64,000 nt of DNA from Actinoalloteichus hymeniacidonis (GTDB lineage Bacteria > Actinomycetota > Actinomycetes > Mycobacteriales > Pseudonocardiaceae). This document shows positions 27,000 through 35,837 of this stretch, piece after piece. A program made the position numbers and the translations under genes. The stretch spans positions 4,712,001 through 4,776,000 of the forward strand of contig NZ_JACHIS010000001.1 in assembly GCF_014203365.1 (NCBI RefSeq). Direction: 5' to 3'. Below the pieces are notes generated by a model. That model was not told the DNA's origin. It saw only the letters and a program-made list of their open reading frames with translations, and did not search any database. Positions within the stretch are counted from its first letter, which is position 1, and the number at the start of each line of letters is the position of its first letter.

Positions 27000-28562
27000 G
27001 TGACAACCATGGGCCTCGCTGACGACCGTGATCTTCTCCCGTTGGGCTCCGGCTTCGAGACAGTCCGGCGCGGCGGCTACAACCGTGCCCAGGTCGACGA
27101 ACATCTGGAGCGACTAGACACCGACCTGCGCATCCTCGCCGCCGACCGCAATGCGGCACTCTCGCAGGCCACCGACCTGGCAAGACAGCTCGAGGCAACC
27201 CGGGCCGAGGTGGAGGCACTGCACTCGCAGGTGGAACGCCTCAACCAGCCCCCCACCAGCCTGGAGGGAATGAGCGAGCGCCTGCAACGCATGTTGCGCC
27301 TCGCTCAGGAGGAAGCCAACGAGATCCGTTCTCGGGCCGAGACCGACGTAGCCGATATCAAGGCTCGCTCCGAAGCCGAGATCACCGAACTCCGCAACCA
27401 TTACGACCGCCTGATCGCCGAGAACGAGAACCGGCGTCAGGAGATGGAATCGGAGCATCGGGAACTGTTGGACAAGGGCAGGCGCGACACCGAGCGCGCC
27501 CTGGCCGAGGGACAGGCCGAGGCGACCCGACTGGTCACCGAGGCCGACCGGGCGCGCAAGGCCGCAGACGAGGAGTCAGAGGCCCGTCGAATCAAGGTCG
27601 ACGAGGACTTCGAGATCGCGATGTCCGCCCGCCGCACCGACGCCATGCGGGCGTTGGCCGAGCAGGAGGCGCACAGCAAGGCCGAGGCCGAGCGGCGGGT
27701 CCGCGAGGCGACCCACGAGGCGAACCGGCGACTGCAGGAGGCCACCGCCGAGTCGCACCGGCGGGTCCGCGAGGCCACCGAGGAATCCAACCGACGTGTC
27801 AGCAAGGCACAGAACCAGGTCGAGACGCTGCGCAAGCACCGGGCGCGGCTGGCCGAACAGGTTCGTACCATCAACGGCCTGCTCGCCGACTCGCTCCCGC
27901 TGATTCAGCGGTTCGAGGAGGAGGGCGACGCGCCATGGCCGCACTTCGCACCTCCCGCCCCGCCGAACAACCCGGCACCGGTCCAGAACCCGCAACAGAG
28001 CGGGCCGACCCCGAGCGGACACCCCGGTCAGCAGGCTCCGGCCGCCGCATCGGCCCCGGCCGCGCCGTCGGCTGCCGCCCCGGCGAGTCCCGCGAACCCG
28101 CCCGCACCCGGCTTCGACCCGCCGACCCAGCAGTTGCGGCTCCCCGAGAAGCCGCTCGGCCGGTCTGCGGACAACGACGCCGAGGACGCGAATCCCGGCG
28201 GCCACACGACCATGTTGGCCCGGCCCACCCCGCCCGCCGAGTCGACCGAGGTGTTGCGCACCGACGGCGGGGACGCCTCGACCGAGACCGAGCTGTCGGA
28301 TTCGGCTGCGGTGACCGAGCCGGAGGCCACCTCGACCCCGGCTCCCGAGATCACGCTTCGGTGGTCGGAGTCGGCCGCGAACGGAACGGTGATCGCCCAG
28401 CCCGTCGGGGCCGACGCGACCCTGGTCGCCGACCCCGCCGAGGTGGCCGCAGTGGGTGAGAGCGCCGAGGAGAAGCCCGCAGGCACCGCCGGAGCCTTCG
28501 CCCCGAACCAGGACGAGCAGGTCACGGCGACCCTGCCCCGGCCCGGCCACACCCCATCCTGA
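27000..28562 (+). CDS. DivIVA-domain coiled-coil protein (Wag31/Scy-like)
   Basis: A 520-residue cytoskeletal-type protein. Residues ~12-40 (GSGFETVRRGGYNRAQVDEHLERL) match the membrane-targeting start of DivIVA proteins. A long coiled coil spans about 27-300. Within it, residues 232-275 are four 11-residue repeats beginning RR(V/L)xEA. The C-terminal ~210 residues are Pro/Ala/Gly-rich and disordered, with a run of Thr-containing segments that could be phosphorylated. DivIVA relatives mark curved membranes and poles in actinobacteria and direct tip growth; this is not the canonical Wag31, which is shorter and encoded near ftsZ. GTG 27000 or ATG 27009. Confidence 0.75.
   Translation: MTTMGLADDRDLLPLGSGFETVRRGGYNRAQVDEHLERLDTDLRILAADRNAALSQATDLARQLEATRAEVEALHSQVERLNQPPTSLEGMSERLQRMLRLAQEEANEIRSRAETDVADIKARSEAEITELRNHYDRLIAENENRRQEMESEHRELLDKGRRDTERALAEGQAEATRLVTEADRARKAADEESEARRIKVDEDFEIAMSARRTDAMRALAEQEAHSKAEAERRVREATHEANRRLQEATAESHRRVREATEESNRRVSKAQNQVETLRKHRARLAEQVRTINGLLADSLPLIQRFEEEGDAPWPHFAPPAPPNNPAPVQNPQQSGPTPSGHPGQQAPAAASAPAAPSAAAPASPANPPAPGFDPPTQQLRLPEKPLGRSADNDAEDANPGGHTTMLARPTPPAESTEVLRTDGGDASTETELSDSAAVTEPEATSTPAPEITLRWSESAANGTVIAQPVGADATLVADPAEVAAVGESAEEKPAGTAGAFAPNQDEQVTATLPRPGHTPS
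27693..27824 (+). repeat. Four tandem 33-base coding repeats (11-residue hendecads)
   Basis: Units start at 27693, 27726, 27759 and 27792. They encode RRVREATHEAN, RRLQEATAESH, RRVREATEESN and RRVSKAQNQVE. A hendecad period gives a right-handed or straight coiled coil rather than the usual heptad supercoil. Confidence 0.85.
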
Positions 28563-28564
28563 TT

Positions 28565-28603
28565 CTCGGTGGCGCGGGCGCCGTCAGGCACCGCGCCGCC
28601 GAG
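28565..28603. terminator. Hairpin at convergent gene ends
   Basis: CTCGGTGGCGCGG (28565-28577) pairs with CCGCGCCGCCGAG (28591-28603) with one G-U pair. The right arm lies in the last codons of the alpha/beta hydrolase gene. Likely shared terminator. Confidence 0.5.
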
Positions 28604-29375
28604 CCAGCCAGGGTCGCACCACCGACAGGAACCCGTCCGGATCCTCCAGCGGCACCAGGTGGCCTGCGTCCGGGATGACCGCGATCTCACCCTGGAGCAG
28701 CGACTCGGCGAGTTCCATCGCCGGCCCCGGCGGGGAGAGCTCGTCCTGTTCACCCACCACGATCAACGTCGGTAGTCCGGCGGCACGCAGCGCATTACCG
28801 GAATCAGGACGGTCGGCCATCGCCCGCTGGGCCCACGCCACCCCCGAGGCGGGCTGGGAGCCGATCAGTTCCGTGACGCGCTCGACCACCAGCGGGCGGC
28901 TTCGGTGGGTGGTGGCACCGACCAGTTTCGGCAGCATCCCGTCGGCCAACCAGCCCTCGGTGCCCTCCTGCTCCGCACGGTCTGCCGCAGCCAATCGCAC
29001 CGCGCGGGGTCCCTCGTCGTCGGCCTCGGCTTTCGTGTCCACCAACAGAAGTCCGGCCACCCGCTCGGGTGCGAGTCGCAGCAACGCCATGGCGACATAA
29101 CCACCCATCGAGGCGCCGCCGACGATGGCACGTTCGATCCCCCAACGGTCCAACAGCGCGATCGCATCGGCGGCGGCCACCGCGAGGTCCGGGGCGGGCG
29201 GGGTCGTATCACCCTCGGACAGGGGCGTGCCGCCCATGCCTCGTTGGTCGGGGGTGATCAGCCGGACATCCTCGGCGAGCGCGGCGCGAACGCCGTCCCA
29301 CATCCGGGAGTCCAGCGGGTAGGCGTGGAACAACAGCAACGGCAGGCGGGAATCGGCGTCCGTGGAGGGCATCAC
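28584..29375 (-). CDS. Alpha/beta-fold hydrolase
   Basis: A 263-residue alpha/beta hydrolase. The oxyanion-loop region is LLFHAYPLDSRMWDG, the nucleophile Ser is in GGASMGGYVAM, the acid in VVGEQDELSPPG and the His in DAGHLVPLEDPDG. This is the common bacterial family that includes esterases and 3-oxoadipate enol-lactonase-like enzymes; the substrate is unknown. The start is GTG 29375 or the adjacent ATG 29372. A 12-bp hairpin in the leader (29381-29435) covers the CAGGA that would serve as ribosome-binding site. Confidence 0.85.
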   Translation of the reverse strand: MMPSTDADSRLPLLLFHAYPLDSRMWDGVRAALAEDVRLITPDQRGMGGTPLSEGDTTPPAPDLAVAAADAIALLDRWGIERAIVGGASMGGYVAMALLRLAPERVAGLLLVDTKAEADDEGPRAVRLAAADRAEQEGTEGWLADGMLPKLVGATTHRSRPLVVERVTELIGSQPASGVAWAQRAMADRPDSGNALRAAGLPTLIVVGEQDELSPPGPAMELAESLLQGEIAVIPDAGHLVPLEDPDGFLSVVRPWLARRRGA

Positions 29376-29625
29376 GCCATCCTGCCGGATCCGGTGCTGC
29401 CCGGGGCGATCGGCGATCCCGGCGGGTCCGGCAGGCGAGCAGGACCGTGCGCTTCACCGCGAGCCCGCCACGGGGCGGGAAGTCGGTACATCCCTCCGGG
29501 GACGCGCCGACCGGCGTCCTGAGACGGAATCGGGCGGCGCAGCGACCATCCTGCACGCACCTCCCGGATCGTTCTCGGCGCGCTGCTCCTCGCTGCTCTC
29601 CCGGTAGCGGCTAGCGTGTCCTTTC

Positions 29626-29943
29626 GTGCCACGCCGCAACCATTCCCGCCGCGCAGGTCTGACCGCCGCGACGAACCAGCATCGAGAGATCGGTGCGAGT
29701 GCGAGCTCGGCCCGCCGGGTCACGACTCCCGACGGGGACTGGTTGGTCCGTACCGTCCCCGGTGCGCATGCCGCCAAGGCCTATCGATGTCCGGGCTGCG
29801 ATCACGAGATCAACGCGGGCATCGCGCATGTGGTGGCCTGGCCCGACGAGGATCACGGCGGGGTCGAGGATCGGCGGCATTGGCACACCGGCTGTTGGAA
29901 CGCCCGAGGCAGGCGAGGTCCGACGGTCCGTCGTTGGCGTTGA
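29626..29943 (+). CDS. Small actinobacterial zinc-ribbon protein
   Basis: A 105-residue basic protein. The N-terminus is Arg-rich. A compact metal-binding region contains YRCPGCDHEI and, about 30 residues on, RRHWHTGCW, giving CxxC and HxHxxC as likely zinc ligands. In actinobacterial genomes such proteins are often named ATP/GTP-binding without visible nucleotide motifs; none is seen here. GTG start at 29626. It diverges from the hydrolase gene by 250 bases. Function unknown. Confidence 0.7.
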   Translation: MPRRNHSRRAGLTAATNQHREIGASASSARRVTTPDGDWLVRTVPGAHAAKAYRCPGCDHEINAGIAHVVAWPDEDHGGVEDRRHWHTGCWNARGRRGPTVRRWR

Positions 29944-29993
29944 CCCACCGCGCGGCGACCGGCAGATCGTCGCCCGTCGCCCATCGCAGCGGG

Positions 29994-30938
29994 CTAGTCC
30001 TCGAAACCTCGATCGGCTAGCTCCGTCAGCCTGCGCAGCGCCTCGGCGGCGTCCGGCCCCGCAGCCCGAACCTCGATCCGATCGCCACTGCCCGCGCCGA
30101 GCCCCAGCAACGCCAGGACGCTGCCTGCGTCGGCCTGACGGTCGCCGAAACGCACGGTGACCCGGGCCGTCAACCCGGCGACGCACCGGGCGAGCAGGGC
30201 GGCCGGTCGGGCATGCAGGCCGACGTCGTTTCGCAGCTCCAGTTCCGCGGCCAGCATGTCGGTCTCTTGAGCGTGGGTCGACAACGAGGTCAGGGCGGGA
30301 GTGACCTCCGGCGCGGGGATGGACCAGGCCTCCGGCGCAGGCGCCGACGCCTCGGATTCCGACGTCGCTGTCTGCTCCCCGGTCGGGGTCTCCGGCGGCG
30401 GGGTGGCGGCTGGTGACTGGGCGGTGTTCGCGGACTGGGCGGTGTTCGCCGGCTGGGCGAGCGGCCACGGCGATTCGGTGGCCGCCGCGAATCCCGAGTC
30501 GGTGGCACCGCCCGATTCGTCCTCCGTACCGAACCCGGGATCCGCCAACGGCCATTCCGCATCCGCAGCGGCCGAGGACGCAGTCAGCGCGACCGAGTCC
30601 AGGTCAGCCCCGCCCTGCGCGGCCACCGCAGCGGCGACCGTGCCCTCGACGAACGGCGCGTCCGCCACATAGGCCCGAGAGGGGTCGTCGAGCGCCTCCA
30701 CGGCGAGCTCCGCCGTCATCTGCGCGCTGCCGATGTCGTAGAGCAGCACGACGCCCGCGCCGCGATCCGCGCGATCCAGCGCGTCCGCGACCGACTCGAA
30801 ATCGGTGCCGAGCTCGCCACCGGGCAACCCGCCCGCAGCCTCGATGGGGACGTCCGGAGCCATCTGCGCCGCGAGCTCGGCGAGCCCCTCGGCGAGCCGA
30901 CGACTATGCGAGACGAGTACCAGACCGACCAGACTCAC
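29994..30938 (-). CDS. dhaM: PTS-dependent dihydroxyacetone kinase, phosphotransfer subunit DhaM
   Basis: A 314-residue protein fusing two phosphocarrier domains. Residues 1-~130 are the mannose-type EIIA domain with the phosphorylated His11 in LVSHSRRLAEGL. The C-terminal ~85 residues are an HPr domain with its His in NDVGLHARPAALLA. The linker (~110 residues) is Ala/Pro/Thr/Ser-rich with ANTAQS repeats. Unlike the E. coli protein it has no enzyme I domain, so phosphate must come from a separate PTS enzyme I encoded elsewhere. It passes phosphate to DhaL-bound ADP. Its ATG overlaps the dhaL stop by 4 bases. Confidence 0.9.
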   Translation of the reverse strand: MSLVGLVLVSHSRRLAEGLAELAAQMAPDVPIEAAGGLPGGELGTDFESVADALDRADRGAGVVLLYDIGSAQMTAELAVEALDDPSRAYVADAPFVEGTVAAAVAAQGGADLDSVALTASSAAADAEWPLADPGFGTEDESGGATDSGFAAATESPWPLAQPANTAQSANTAQSPAATPPPETPTGEQTATSESEASAPAPEAWSIPAPEVTPALTSLSTHAQETDMLAAELELRNDVGLHARPAALLARCVAGLTARVTVRFGDRQADAGSVLALLGLGAGSGDRIEVRAAGPDAAEALRRLTELADRGFED

Positions 30939-31581
30939 GAGCCCTCCCCGAGCGAACCTGCCGAAGCGGCGAGCGAGGTCAGAATCAGCTCGGTGGATCG
31001 CGCGCCCGGATCCAGGTGGCCCGCGCTGCGCGGCCCGAGGTACGACGCGCGTCCTTTCCGTGCGACCAGCTCGACGGTGTCGTGTGCGCCCCGGGTGGCA
31101 GCCCTTGCCGCCTCGGCGAGCACACCCGACGCCGAGTCGCCGCGCTGCGCGGCCGATTCGGCCGCCTTCGCCGCTGGGACGAGGGCATCGACCATCGTCT
31201 TGTCGCCGATCTCGGCCCGGCCTCGGGCGATGACACCCTCCGACGAGGCCGCCAGAGCCTCGGCGACTGCGGTGCCGTCGAGCGTCGCTCGATCTCCGAG
31301 AGCCTTGGCCGCCCGCAGCAACGCCGTGCCGAACAGCGGCCCGGCGGCACCGCCGACCGTGGAGATCAGCGTCGTGGCCACCGATTTCAGGACCGCGCCG
31401 GGAGTGGCGGCGTCCATCGCGGCGAGCCGCTCGGCGACCACGTCGAACCCGCGGCGCAGGTTCTCACCGTGATCGCCGTCGCCGATCTCGCGGTCCAACC
31501 GCACCAACTCGTCTCGATGAGCGCGGATCACCTCCGCGACGCCGAGCCATGCGGCGACCATGCTCGATCCATCGCAGGCCA

Positions 31582-31582
<1 letters not shown>
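30935..31582 (-). CDS. dhaL: Dihydroxyacetone kinase subunit DhaL
   Basis: A 215-residue all-helical nucleotide-binding subunit. The Mg-ADP ligands are in DREIGDGDHGENL (conserved Asp triad), with GGAAGPLFGT, GDKTMVDAL and GPRSAGHLDPGA, the usual ADP-cradle blocks. ADP stays bound and is rephosphorylated by DhaM, then donates phosphate to dihydroxyacetone on DhaK. ATG 31582 overlaps the dhaK stop (TGATG), indicating translational coupling; ATG 31594 in the same frame is less likely. Confidence 0.93.
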
Positions 31583-32583
<1,001 letters not shown>

Positions 32584-32682
32584 TGGCGCGCTCCCCACGG
32601 GTCGCTTGCTCAAGCCGTCAGTCCGGCAAGCACCGCCAATGGGTGAGCACCCTTGTGGACCGCACCCTCGTCCCGCCCGGAC

Positions 32683-34266
32683 TCAGCGACCGTAACGCAT
32701 CCGGACCAGCCGCAACAGCCGGCGAACGGTGCCCGCTCGGCGCCCGAATGTCAGGGCGTTGATCAATGGCCTGCCGCGCCGCCTGGTCACGGACTTCGCC
32801 TGGGCGAACTCATGCAGTCCCGCAGCGCCGCGCACCCGACCGTAGCCGGAGCCGCCGGTCCCGCCGAGTGCCAGCGCGGGAACCACTCCGATCGTGCCCG
32901 CGCTGTTGACCGCGACCATCCCCGCACGCAGGTTCGCCGCGATCTCCTCTCCCCTGCTCGCGGAGAACACCGAGGCGCCGAGCCCGAAGGCCGATGCGTT
33001 GGCCGCCTGCACCGCGGCATCCAGATCGGGCACCCGGTTGATCACCAGGATCGGTCCGCCGGTCCGCTCGGTGAGTACAGCGGCGTCCTCGGGTACATCC
33101 AGCAGGATCACCGGTTCGACATAGGGCGGACGCAGCGACTCCGGGCCACCGACCAGGCAACGCGCGCCACGCTCGATCGCATCGGAGAGGTGTTCTCGGA
33201 TCACGTCGACCTGGCTGGGCAACTGCACCGGACCTAAGTCCGCACCGGGCTGTCCGCCCGGTCGCAGTCGTCGGGCCCGCTGCTCGACCAGGTCTACGAA
33301 GCGATCGGCGACCTCGTCGAGCACATAGACCCGTTCCAGCGAGGTGCTGTTCTGTCCGGCGTTGGACATCGCGCCCCACACCGCCGATTCGGCGGCGGCG
33401 ACGAGATCGGCGTCGGAGTCGACGAGCATCACGTCCTTGCCGCCGCACTCCACCGCGACCGGCGTCAGGGTCTGCGCGCAATCGACGAGCACCTGTTTGG
33501 CGGCAGCGGCGCTGCCGACGAAGGAGATCTTGTCGACCCCCACCGAACACAGCGCGGCGCCGGTAGCGCCGTCGCCGGTGGCCACGGTGAACACCGGGTG
33601 TTCCGGCACGACCTCGTTGAACGCCTCCGCCAAGGCGACCGCGACGCCCGGCGTGAGCTCGCTCGGTTTGAGGATCACGGCATTGCCCGCCGCCAGGGCA
33701 CCCACCACCGAGCCCATCGGGGCGAAGGCGGGCTCGCCTGCCGAACCGATCACTCCGACGACCCCGTAGGGCTGGTACTCCACGGTCGAGGCGTGGTTGG
33801 TCATCAACCTGCCGGTGGCCACCCGCCTGCGCCGCAGGGTTCGTTCGGCGTGTTCCGCCGCCCAGCGCAGATGCTCCAGAACCATCAGCAGTTCCAGCCT
33901 GGCGTCATCCAGGGGTTTGCCCGTCTCGGCACAGATCAACGCGGCGATCGGCTCGATCTGCCGGAACAACGACACACGCCATTGATCCAGCCGGATTCGC
34001 CGCTGCGCGAAGCCAAGCTCCTGCCACCAGGTCGCCGCCAGACGGGAGACGGCCAGGGCCTCGGCGAGTCGGGTGGGCGTGGTGAGTGGATGCCTGCCGA
34101 CCAGTTCTCCGGTCCGGGGGTCGTGCGAGGCGAACTCGGAGGGGGTCGCCTCGTCCTGCTGCTCGGAAGCGTCCCCGGAAGTCGACTCGGTGGCCGCCTT
34201 GGCTGCTTCCTCATCCGCCGGCAGCGGGGGGACCTGGGCAGACTGATCGATCTCGCTCCGTTGCAT
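32683..34266 (-). CDS. Aldehyde dehydrogenase superfamily protein lacking catalytic Cys (probable pseudoenzyme)
   Basis: A 527-residue member of the NAD(P)-dependent aldehyde dehydrogenase fold. It keeps the cofactor block AGNAVILKPSELTP (Lys200), the general-base region VAVECGGKD (Glu273) and the interdomain FVGS. At the active site the usual GQxC is GQNS (Ser307), and the usual PWNxP carrying the oxyanion Asn is SAGEP (Asn to Gly). Both changes are clear in the DNA. The N-terminal 45 residues are acidic and disordered, and the C-terminus is strongly basic (RRRGRPLINALTFGRRAGTVRRLLRLVRMRYGR region). Oxidation by the standard thioester route looks impossible. Position just upstream of the dhaKLM operon in the same direction. 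Confidence 0.85.
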   Translation of the reverse strand: MQRSEIDQSAQVPPLPADEEAAKAATESTSGDASEQQDEATPSEFASHDPRTGELVGRHPLTTPTRLAEALAVSRLAATWWQELGFAQRRIRLDQWRVSLFRQIEPIAALICAETGKPLDDARLELLMVLEHLRWAAEHAERTLRRRRVATGRLMTNHASTVEYQPYGVVGVIGSAGEPAFAPMGSVVGALAAGNAVILKPSELTPGVAVALAEAFNEVVPEHPVFTVATGDGATGAALCSVGVDKISFVGSAAAAKQVLVDCAQTLTPVAVECGGKDVMLVDSDADLVAAAESAVWGAMSNAGQNSTSLERVYVLDEVADRFVDLVEQRARRLRPGGQPGADLGPVQLPSQVDVIREHLSDAIERGARCLVGGPESLRPPYVEPVILLDVPEDAAVLTERTGGPILVINRVPDLDAAVQAANASAFGLGASVFSASRGEEIAANLRAGMVAVNSAGTIGVVPALALGGTGGSGYGRVRGAAGLHEFAQAKSVTRRRGRPLINALTFGRRAGTVRRLLRLVRMRYGR

Positions 34267-34373
34267 ACGCAGTCCTCCCGCCGATGACGACCTCGGATCA
34301 GCCGAAGATTACGCTGCTCGGCTCGAGGACCGTCGGCGGCGACCGACAGCCTCGATGGCCAGGCCAGGCCGGC

Positions 34374-35438
34374 TCACGCCGTGATCCGTTCCTTGACGAC
34401 CGCTGCGGCCTCGGTGGCCAGGGCACAGGTGTCGATGCCGCTCACCATGATGTCGGCCATCGACACCGTCACCACCTCGTAGTCGCCGCTGTCCTCGAAG
34501 TCGGCGTGCACCCACCTGACCTCGCACTCCGGGAAGACGTTCTCGTCGAGAATCCGATATGCGGTGATGCCGCCGAGGTCGATCTCCTCGGCGCCATCGG
34601 TATCGGCCGGGTCGAAGTACACCTCGAAGCTCGTTCTCAGCTCGACCCCGCTCAGCGACCAGGCGCAGTCGTGCAGGCCGTACGAGTCCGTCAGGCTGCC
34701 CTCGCCGACCCAGGCCGCGGTTTCCTCAGGTTCGAGAATGGTGCAGGGATCGACTCCGCCGAGACCTTGATCGCCCGCCTCGTTCAGCGGCGGGTCCGAG
34801 CGCAACAACTCGATCGCGTGCTCGGCGAACTGCCGGCCGGTGTCGCAGACGTCGTCGACCATCGCGTCCATCTGCACGGTGAACGACTTCGCGTCCGGTA
34901 GATCGGTGGTGATCACCCGGAGGAAGCAGACTCCACCGCCGTCGCCGTCGACCGACTGGATATGGGTCTTGAGCCCGGCGACCTCGCCGCTGGCCTGTTC
35001 CGCCTCGGAGAACACCGAGTCGCCGAGGGTGAAGTTGAGGCTGACCGGCTCGCCGTCGGGATCGGTGCCGTAGACCCCGCAGCGGCTGTAGGCGGTCCGG
35101 CTGAAGTCCGGCGCGCTACCCGCGATCTCCTCGAACAGGTCCTCGTCGACCAGCGCGCACGGGTTGACGTCGCGCAGGGCGTCGCGAGTCAGTGCCTCGT
35201 CCTGCTCCTGCGGTTCACTGCTGCCGCCGGAACCGTCCGTCTCACTGCTCTGCTCCGAGACCTCGCGGTCGGCAGCGGCAACGGTCGTTCGTTCGAAGTT
35301 GGCCTTCGCAAGGTCGGTGCTGCCCGCGCATCCCGCCGTTGCAAGCAACAACACGGCCGGGACCAGGGCAAATCGAAGGCGTCGCAGACGATGCACGGGG
35401 AGCACCGTAGCGCCAGCGACCCACCGATGAGGGAACAA
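34374..35438 (-). CDS. DUF3558-type lipoprotein
   Basis: A 354-residue predicted lipoprotein: the signal ends in LLLATAGC with Cys37 as the lipid anchor. After an acidic linker there are two related halves, each opening with a Pro-Cys motif (VNPCALVDEDLFEEI and VDPCTILEPEETAAWVG) and containing a further Cys pair (YSRCGVYG; HDCAWSLSG). That layout is the DUF3558 family, abundant in Pseudonocardiaceae and mycobacteria and of unknown function. The start is uncertain: ATG 35438 is used; GTG codons at 35405 and 35396 would still give a good signal peptide. Confidence 0.78.
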   Translation of the reverse strand: MFPHRWVAGATVLPVHRLRRLRFALVPAVLLLATAGCAGSTDLAKANFERTTVAAADREVSEQSSETDGSGGSSEPQEQDEALTRDALRDVNPCALVDEDLFEEIAGSAPDFSRTAYSRCGVYGTDPDGEPVSLNFTLGDSVFSEAEQASGEVAGLKTHIQSVDGDGGGVCFLRVITTDLPDAKSFTVQMDAMVDDVCDTGRQFAEHAIELLRSDPPLNEAGDQGLGGVDPCTILEPEETAAWVGEGSLTDSYGLHDCAWSLSGVELRTSFEVYFDPADTDGAEEIDLGGITAYRILDENVFPECEVRWVHADFEDSGDYEVVTVSMADIMVSGIDTCALATEAAAVVKERITA

Positions 35439-35496
35439 CCGCCAATCCGAGATTGACGATCACGCTGTGATCACACCATCTCACACACTGTCGACA

Positions 35497-35784
35497 TCAA
35501 TGCTTGTCGGTGTCGTGGTGCTCGATGACGCTCGGGTCCACCACGACCGGACGCAACCGCGCCCAGACGGCGAACAGCAGAGACATCAACAGCATGCCCA
35601 GGCCCGCCCACAGATTGATCTGGATGCCTGCCGCCTTGATCACGTCCGCCTCGGAGGTGAATCCGATGCCGATGATGGTGAGCACCGCCCCGTAGATGGC
35701 GAACAGCAGCGCAAGGATCCAACGCAGGTCGAAAAGCCCGGCGCCTCGATGGACCTGCACCCCGCGGGCGTCCTGTTCGGTCAT
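35497..35784 (-). CDS. Small two-helix membrane protein downstream of symporter
   Basis: A 95-residue protein with two hydrophobic helices, WILALLFAIYGAVLTIIGIGF and INLWAGLGMLLMSLLFAVWARL. The tail is acidic/His-rich (DPSVIEHHDTDKH). AAAGGGA lies five bases before ATG 35784, which fixes the start. It follows the sodium/solute symporter gene by 53 bases in the same direction. Its place and size recall the small membrane partners of acetate and other SSS permeases (such as YjcH with ActP), but I do not see sequence similarity to them. Probable accessory subunit. Confidence 0.75.
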   Translation of the reverse strand: MTEQDARGVQVHRGAGLFDLRWILALLFAIYGAVLTIIGIGFTSEADVIKAAGIQINLWAGLGMLLMSLLFAVWARLRPVVVDPSVIEHHDTDKH

Positions 35785-35837
35785 GCCGGTCCCTTTCCAG
35801 AGTGCCGAATCGCTGCCTGTCCGACCGACGTCGAGCG

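Noticed and set aside
30400-30470. Short tandem repeat suggestive of a CRISPR or minisatellite
   Set aside because: It is a coding repeat (ANTAQS units) in the DhaM linker, with no spacers.
35458-35472. GATCAC-GCT-GTGATC inverted repeat between the DUF3558 gene and the small membrane protein gene
   Set aside because: Only six-base arms, and it could be part of a terminator for the upstream operon or an operator for the lipoprotein gene; not enough to call.
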